Positions 59,711 to 64,000 of a DNA stretch of 64,000 bases are shown piece after piece. The stretch is from Nonomuraea guangzhouensis. GTDB taxonomy: Bacteria > Actinomycetota > Actinomycetes > Streptosporangiales > Streptosporangiaceae. The position numbers were made by a program, and so were the translations under genes. Location: the NCBI RefSeq assembly GCF_019396345.1, contig NZ_JAHKRM010000023.1, positions 160,897 through 224,896 of the forward strand, in the 5' to 3' direction. The notes below the pieces were generated by a model. It saw only the letters and a list, made by a program, of their open reading frames with translations. It was not told where the DNA came from and searched no databases. How positions within the stretch are numbered: the first letter of the stretch is position 1; the number at the start of each line of letters is the position of its first letter.

Positions 59711-60097
59711 CTAGGCGGCGCGGACGCGGGCGATGGCGCTGGTGTCCATGTAGTCACGCGTGTGGACGATCAGCCCGTCCCTGACCCGCAGGATCAGCAG
59801 ACCCGGCACCGTCAGCTCCTGATCGGCCACCGTGACCACCGTCTCGTGCTCCGCCACGACCACCTCCGGGTCCGTGGTCTGGCGGATGGCCACGTCGCGG
59901 ATCTCCTTCACCAGCGCCTCCATGGCGCCCCACATCATCGTGTACCCCGCCCGGACCCCCTCCCTGCCCTTGAACGGCGGCAGCCCGCCGAACGGGAACT
60001 CGTGCAGACCGTCCTCGGCATAGAGATCGGCCAGCTCGTCGGCCGATTTGTGCAGCATCGCGGCGTGATAGGCGGCGACAACACCAGCAACAGACAT
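59711..60097 (-). CDS. SnoaL/NTF2-like family protein
   Basis: This 128-residue protein has the cone-shaped NTF2/ketosteroid isomerase pattern: an N-terminal helix pair (VVAAYHAAMLHKSADELADL), YAEDGLHEFPFG, and the end DGLIVHTRDYMD. Members include isomerases, hydrolases and cyclases. The residue set does not allow one choice. It is divergent from the TetR gene with operator sequences between them, so it is probably regulated by it. Confidence 0.82.
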   Translation of the reverse strand: MSVAGVVAAYHAAMLHKSADELADLYAEDGLHEFPFGGLPPFKGREGVRAGYTMMWGAMEALVKEIRDVAIRQTTDPEVVVAEHETVVTVADQELTVPGLLILRVRDGLIVHTRDYMDTSAIARVRAA

Positions 60098-60110
60098 GGG
60101 AACTCCATTT

Positions 60111-60138
60111 CGCTCAACGGACGTTGACTCAACGAGCG
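60111..60138. promoter_or_regulatory. nested palindromic operator between the SnoaL-like and TetR genes
   Basis: The 28 bases start CGCTCAACGG and end CAACGAGCG. Inside, CGTTGACTCAACG (60122-60134) is a perfect 13-base palindrome and TCAACGGACGTTGA (60114-60127) is a perfect inverted repeat with a two-base gap. It is a likely TetR operator for both divergent genes. Confidence 0.65.
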
Positions 60139-60200
60139 TAGAGCGGAACGAGACGAACGGTCAACGCCTGTAGAGTGAACGGCATGACGGAGTGGGTGGC

Positions 60201-60755
60201 GTGACCGAACGAGCGGAACGCCGTCGCAGGACCGAGCAGCGGATCCTGGAAGCGGCCAGGAAGCTCTTCGCCGACCTGGGGTTCGAACGGACCACGATCC
60301 GCGCGGTCGCCAAGACGGCCGAGGTCGACCCCGCCCTCGTCATGCAGTACTTCGGCAGCAAGCAGGACCTGTTCAGCGAGGCCGTACGCGTGGCCCCGGC
60401 GCCCGTGGCCCCGGGCGACACCGACGAACTGGTCGAACAGCTCCTCGGCAGCCTCGGCATGAAGATGGGGGAGTTGTCGCAGGGGTCCCTGGCCATGATG
60501 CGGTCGATGCTCACCCACCCGGAGGCGGCCGCGTCGGCGCGGGCCGTACTGAGCCGGCAGATTCACCAGATCGGCGAGTCGATCCCCGGCGATGACGCGC
60601 GGATGCGGGCGGCGCTGATGACGACGATCATGCTGGGCGTGACCGTGGGCCACCAACTGCTCGAACTTGACGAGCTACGCGAAGTGCCTCAAGCAGACAT
60701 CGCACGAGTCCTCCGCCCAGCCCTGAAAGCGATCGCCAGCCCTCAGCCCGAATGA
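60201..60755 (+). CDS. TetR-family transcriptional regulator
   Basis: This regulator of 184 residues has an HTH near 12-55 (ILEAARKLFADLGFERTTIRAV; DPALVMQYFGSKQDLF) and a helical ligand domain with TMIMLGV-like helix near 155. GTG 60201 and 60192 are both possible. A six-codon frame MTEWVA at 60184-60204 overlaps the start. It probably represses itself and the divergent SnoaL-like gene. Confidence 0.87.
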   Translation: MTERAERRRRTEQRILEAARKLFADLGFERTTIRAVAKTAEVDPALVMQYFGSKQDLFSEAVRVAPAPVAPGDTDELVEQLLGSLGMKMGELSQGSLAMMRSMLTHPEAAASARAVLSRQIHQIGESIPGDDARMRAALMTTIMLGVTVGHQLLELDELREVPQADIARVLRPALKAIASPQPE

Positions 60756-60810
60756 AGATCCAGGATCCCGTTGCTGGACTCCGTGTCTCATAACCGGCCA
60801 GTAACAAGTT

Positions 60811-60828
60811 ATTGGAACTGGTTCCAAT
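60811..60828. promoter_or_regulatory. palindromic operator upstream of mceG
   Basis: ATTGGAAC (60811-60818) and GTTCCAAT (60821-60828) are perfect inverted 8-mers with a 2-base gap. They lie about 80 bases before the mceG GTG, in the right place for a repressor or activator site. Confidence 0.65.
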
Positions 60829-60909
60829 TCGCTCGCACGCCGCTACCGTGATGGCAAATGTGTGGTTAGAGTGTGCGGCACGTTACCCCCTGCGCATGGA
60901 AGGTGACCC

Positions 60910-61911
60910 GTGGGCGTCGAAGTCGTGGTCGACGGGCTGACCAAGTCGTTCGGCCGGCAGGTCATCTGGGAGGACGTCTCACTCACCCTGCCCGCGGGCG
61001 AGATCTCGGTGCTGCTCGGCCCGTCCGGCACCGGCAAGTCGGTCTTCCTGAAGACCCTGGTCGGGCTGCTCAGGCCGGACCGCGGGCACATCTGGATCGA
61101 CGGCTACGACCTCGCCAACTGCAACGAGAACAAGCTCTACGAGCTGCGCCGCCTGTTCGGCGTGCTGTTCCAGGACGGCGCTCTGTTCGGGTCGCTCAGC
61201 CTGTACGACAACATCGCCTTCCCGCTGCGCGAGCACACCAAGAAGAGCGAGTCGCAGATCCGCCAGATCGTGCTGGAGAAGATGGAGCTCGTCGGCCTGC
61301 TCGGCGCCGAGACCAAGCTGCCCGGCGAGATCTCCGGCGGCATGCGCAAGCGGGCCGGGCTGGCCAGGGCACTGGTGCTCGACCCCGAGATCATCCTGTT
61401 CGACGAGCCCGACTCGGGCCTCGACCCGGTACGGACCGCCTATCTCAACCAGCTCATCGTCGACCTGAACGCCGAGATCGAGGCGACGTTCCTGATCGTC
61501 ACGCATGACATCAACACCGCCCGTACGGTGCCCGACGACATCGGGCTGCTGTTCAGGCGAGAGCTGATCATGTTCGGGCCGCGCGAGATGCTGCTGTCGA
61601 GCGACGAGCCGGTGGTCCGGCAGTTCCTCAACGCCAGGAAGCACGGGCCGATCGGCATGTCGGAGGAGAAGGACGTCTCCGAGCTGGAGGCCGAGGCGCA
61701 GCAGGGCCACGACCCCGGCTCGCTGCCACCGATCCCGCCGCAGCTGATGCCGAGCGGCAACGGTCTCCGCCGCACACAGCGGCCGCCCGGCACCTGGTTG
61801 GCGGCCAACGGTGTCATCCCGCCCCAAGGCTCCTTCGTGGACGATCGCGGGCGCAACTGGCTGGAAGAGTATCCCCGCCTGATCAACGCCCACCTCAACG
61901 GCGTCAGGTAG
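60910..61911 (+). CDS. mceG: Mce-system ABC transporter ATPase (MceG/Mkl type)
   Basis: This 333-residue ATPase powers Mce lipid/steroid importers. It has Walker A GPSGTGKS near 38-45, signature SGGMRKRAGLARAL near 146-159, and Walker B IILFDEPDSGLD. The ~90-residue C-terminal tail is typical of MceG/Mkl. In Mycobacterium mkl also lies between rplL and rpoB. GTG 60910 with GGAAGG upstream. No MceA-F or YrbE genes are in this window. Confidence 0.9.
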   Translation: MGVEVVVDGLTKSFGRQVIWEDVSLTLPAGEISVLLGPSGTGKSVFLKTLVGLLRPDRGHIWIDGYDLANCNENKLYELRRLFGVLFQDGALFGSLSLYDNIAFPLREHTKKSESQIRQIVLEKMELVGLLGAETKLPGEISGGMRKRAGLARALVLDPEIILFDEPDSGLDPVRTAYLNQLIVDLNAEIEATFLIVTHDINTARTVPDDIGLLFRRELIMFGPREMLLSSDEPVVRQFLNARKHGPIGMSEEKDVSELEAEAQQGHDPGSLPPIPPQLMPSGNGLRRTQRPPGTWLAANGVIPPQGSFVDDRGRNWLEEYPRLINAHLNGVR

Positions 61912-62321
61912 AGATCACGACATTTCCCGACGACGTCGGCCGGTCTCTTGTCGATGAGGCCGATGAGGTCGATGAGGCCGGTGATCGGCAGGTACCCGAG
62001 GCGGCGGCTGTCGCAGGCGGTCCGGACCGGTTCGTGACCCTCGCCGGACTTGCGGGTGGGGCGGGGGAACTCCACCCGCCCTGCCGCCAGACGGGCCGAG
62101 AAGGCGCTTTCCGCAGCCTCAGTGATGGAAAGGCCGGAACGCCGCGCTGTGCGCGCAACGGGGCTCAGGGGGCCGTCTGACGGCGTTTGTCAGATGCTTC
62201 AGGGCCGGCCAGGACAAGATGCCCCGCCCCGAGAAGTCCTATGTCGCCTCTGTTGTTTCCCGGGCTGCGGGACGGATCGGCGGGTTATCATCCGCGCAAC
62301 CAAGCCGGGAGGTGAGCAGAC
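61912..62321. other. intergenic region without a recognised gene
   Basis: These 410 bases between mceG and the Mce-associated gene hold no frame I can support. A short GATGAGG(C/T) repeat occurs near 61954-61980. A minus-strand frame reading ITGLIDLIGLIDKRPADVVG continues antisense into mceG and has no recognised similarity. GGGAGG at 62310-62315 serves the next gene. Confidence 0.5.
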
Positions 62322-62822
62322 GTGGACGAACCCGCCGCCCGGCCACTCCGCGTCCTGACCGGCGTGCTCATCCTGCTGGTGGTGCTGCTCGGCGCCGCCG
62401 TGGTGTTTCTTCGCGGGCAGGATCTGGCCGAGCAGGCCAGGGCGGACGACCGGCGGGCCGCGCTCGACGCGGCGGGCGCGCACGCGATCAACCTGATCTC
62501 GCTCGACTACAAGACCGTCGACGCCGACGTGGGGCGCATCCTGGCCACCTCCACCGGCCTGGCCAAGGAGGAGTACACGGCCAACGCGGGCAAGCTCAAG
62601 TCCACCACGCTGAAGAACAAGGTCGTCCAGCACGGCGTGCTCCGCGCCACAGGGCTCGTGTCGATGACGGAGGAGACCGCGCGGGTGCTGGTCGTGGCCG
62701 ACGTGGAGATCCGCTGGGACGGTTCCAAGACCCCCAAGCAGGAGCGGTTCTACCGGTGGTCGATGGACCTGGCCAAGGAGAAGGGGGTCTGGTTGGTGTC
62801 GAGGGCGGTGCAGGTGGTGTGA
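62322..62822 (+). CDS. Mce-associated membrane protein
   Basis: This 166-residue protein has one N-terminal membrane helix (about 12-30, LTGVLILLVVLLGAAVVFL), then an outside NTF2-like domain with LISLDYKTVDADVGRILATS and TTLKNKVVQHG. This is the pattern of actinobacterial Mce-associated (Mas) proteins that stabilise Mce complexes. GTG 62322 has GGGAGG about 6 bases before. It overlaps the next related gene. Confidence 0.82.
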   Translation: MDEPAARPLRVLTGVLILLVVLLGAAVVFLRGQDLAEQARADDRRAALDAAGAHAINLISLDYKTVDADVGRILATSTGLAKEEYTANAGKLKSTTLKNKVVQHGVLRATGLVSMTEETARVLVVADVEIRWDGSKTPKQERFYRWSMDLAKEKGVWLVSRAVQVV

Positions 62823-63313
62823 GAGCGGTGGTGATCGCGCTGCTGGTCCTGGTGCTCGGGCTCGGCGCGGTGTCAGGAGTGTTCTGGTACGACGCGCACG
62901 CCCTGCGCGTGGACGAGGAGGCCGGCAGAGAGGCCATGGCCGCGGCCCGTACGGTGGCGCCGGACCTGCTCTCGTACGACTACCGGACGGTCGAGCGGGA
63001 TCTGGCCCGGGCGACCGAGCACACGACCGGCGAGCTGGCCAAGCACTACAAGGAGCTGTCGGCCACCCTGGTCGCCAAGGCCAAGGCGGAGAAGACGGTG
63101 CAGACGGCGACCGTCGCCGACGCGGGTGTGGAGCGGGCAGAAGGTGATCGAGTTGAGGTTCTGCTGTTCGTGAACACGGGTACGGTCAAGAAGATCCCCG
63201 GCAAGGCCGAACCACAGCAACAGGTCAGCCAGAACCGGGCCAGGCTCGTCATGATCCGGCAAGATTCGCGCTGGCTGGTGGCCGAGCTGTCGACCTTGAT
63301 CGGTACGGCTTGA
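62819..63313 (+). CDS. Mce-associated membrane protein (second copy)
   Basis: This 164-residue protein is a paralogue of the preceding one: a helix near 2-22 (ALLVLVLGLGAVSGVFWY), then APDLLSYDYRTVERDLARAT and KAEKTVQTATVADAGVE. GTG 62819 overlaps the previous stop by four bases. The pair probably works with the MceG ATPase in lipid or sterol uptake, although the core Mce genes are elsewhere. Confidence 0.82.
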   Translation: MRAVVIALLVLVLGLGAVSGVFWYDAHALRVDEEAGREAMAAARTVAPDLLSYDYRTVERDLARATEHTTGELAKHYKELSATLVAKAKAEKTVQTATVADAGVERAEGDRVEVLLFVNTGTVKKIPGKAEPQQQVSQNRARLVMIRQDSRWLVAELSTLIGTA

Positions 63314-63749
63314 GTCACCGGGCGCGTCCCAATGTTCAATTGTTACCAAAAATAAGGTTTAGCGAATCCCAAGAGCCGGGTATCTGAGTCACAGCAGCAC
63401 CGGTTGTCGGCATGGGTTCGACCCTCGGTGTGACGGAGCGTTAACCGTCCCCGTTCGCGGGTATCGTCTTGGGCCTGACGGTAGGCGTCCGATCACGCAG
63501 GGGAGAAAACCCAGCGTCCGGCCCCTGGGTCGGCGGAAAGTCGGGCTTGCGGGCTTGACGTTTCCGCTCGAACGGGCGATGCTGCGACCAACGTGGAGCA
63601 TGCAGCGAGAGTGAAGTGGACAGGCGTGTGCCGTTCGGCTACACTGCCCCTTTGCGCTGCCCTTTGACGACCCGCTCCGCTTGCTCACGTTGCGAGGTTG
63701 TCTGGCGTGCGTGTAGTCAGTCCGCCGCGAGCCCTCGGAAGGACATCTG
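63314..63749 (+). other. rpoB leader and promoter region
   Basis: This 436-base gap holds the rpoB control region and no gene I can support. A short frame upstream of 63600 is unlikely to be coding. A good housekeeping promoter lies at 63617-63645. The rest is not assigned. Confidence 0.6.
63617..63645 (+). promoter_or_regulatory. probable housekeeping promoter of rpoB
   Basis: TGGACA (63617-63622) and TACACT (63640-63645) are 17 bases apart, close to the actinomycete housekeeping consensus. Transcription would start near 63652, about 98 bases before the rpoB TTG. Confidence 0.6.
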
Positions 63750-64000
63750 TTGGCAGCCTCGCGCAACGCCTCCGCCGTACCCGCTGGTCCCCGTCGCGTC
63801 TCTTTTTCGCGCATCCAGGAGCCCCTCGAAGTTCCTGACCTTCTCGCCCTGCAGACCGAGTCATTCGACTGGCTGCTCGGTAACGAGAAATGGAAGGCCC
63901 GGGTAGAGGCGGCTCGTCAGGCCGGGCGCAAGGACGTCCCGACCCAGTCGGGCCTCGAAGAGATCTTCGAAGAGATCAGTCCCATCGAGGACTTCTCGGG
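63750..64000 (+). CDS. rpoB: DNA-directed RNA polymerase beta subunit, N-terminal part
   Basis: The first 83 residues of RpoB are present; the gene continues past the window. After TTG 63750 (GGAAGGA upstream) the protein reads AASRNASAVPAGPRRVSFS, then EPLEVPDLLALQTESFDWLL and SGLEEIFEEISPIEDFSG, the usual beta-subunit start in actinomycetes. It forms the catalytic core of RNA polymerase with beta'. Confidence 0.97.
   Translation, partial: MAASRNASAVPAGPRRVSFSRIQEPLEVPDLLALQTESFDWLLGNEKWKARVEAARQAGRKDVPTQSGLEEIFEEISPIEDFS

Noticed and set aside
60184..60204. Regulatory mini-ORF MTEWVA before the TetR gene
   Set aside because: It overlaps the GTG as in the sigma leader at 1893, but has no good ribosome binding site or hairpin, so it is probably chance.
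61440..62075. Minus-strand 211-residue frame overlapping mceG
   Set aside because: Most of it is antisense to mceG; the part outside has no recognised similarity and no convincing ribosome site.

Overview
This is chromosomal DNA of a high-GC Gram-positive actinomycete. GC-rich third codon positions, frequent GTG/TTG starts and the gene families point to the Streptosporangiales (Nonomuraea/Streptosporangium-like); the genus is an inference. The right end is the conserved block aspC - tRNA-Trp - secE - nusG - rplK - rplA - lipoprotein - rplJ - rplL - ... - mceG - rpoB, which fixes the orientation. rpoB runs off the right edge and an SDR gene runs off the left edge.

Layout. 1-15.5 kb: end of an SDR/crotonase operon, a rhomboid protease, an ECF sigma factor with a membrane partner, YqhA and BlaI-type genes, serC, a large membrane receptor-like protein with an extracellular type 1 periplasmic-binding fold, citrate synthase divergent from pdxH, an MFS transporter, a DtxR/IdeR iron regulator, a PAS-GAF-PP2C-ATPase regulator and an alpha/beta hydrolase. 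15.5-21.3 kb: two divergent MarR-like genes, an unusually large TnpB-like RuvC nuclease gene, a two-helix mini-protein, and a compact locus of a 41-residue peptide ending in Asn, a MccB/ThiF-like adenylating enzyme and an acyl-CoA dehydrogenase. 21.4-26.3 kb: two substrate/class F sortase pairs and an acidic repeat protein. 26.3-33.3 kb: thiolase, an HTH-NB-ARC-TPR regulator, stress-type small enzymes, a TetR/membrane pair and an RNA 2'-phosphotransferase (KptA). 33.3-44.3 kb: serine hydrolase with a two-component system, an Lrp regulator divergent from an amino acid exporter, a long acyl-CoA dehydrogenase, a sugar ABC importer (no ATPase gene) behind DasR-like sites, and a methyltransferase. 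44.4-49.5 kb: two further sigma factor/membrane-protein modules, one with a PASTA domain, around adenosine deaminase. 49.5-64 kb: aspC and the ribosomal/RNA polymerase region, interrupted by two repeat-rich non-coding stretches (53.5-54.3 and 59.0-59.7 kb), a GT39 glycosyltransferase with a repeat insertion, an NTF2-like/TetR pair, mceG and two Mce-associated proteins.

The strongest candidate for an undescribed system is the MccB-like enzyme with its Asn-terminated peptide (18859-20104). The enzyme has microcin C7 MccB length and layout, and the peptide gene has its own ribosome binding site and promoter-like sequence overlapping the enzyme's stop codon. Other items worth a look are the oversized TnpB-like protein, the receptor-like fusion at 5568-8549, a triplicated L1-type mRNA leader before rplA, perfect palindromic operators before lipid-metabolism genes, and a nine-copy CACGTG repeat array.
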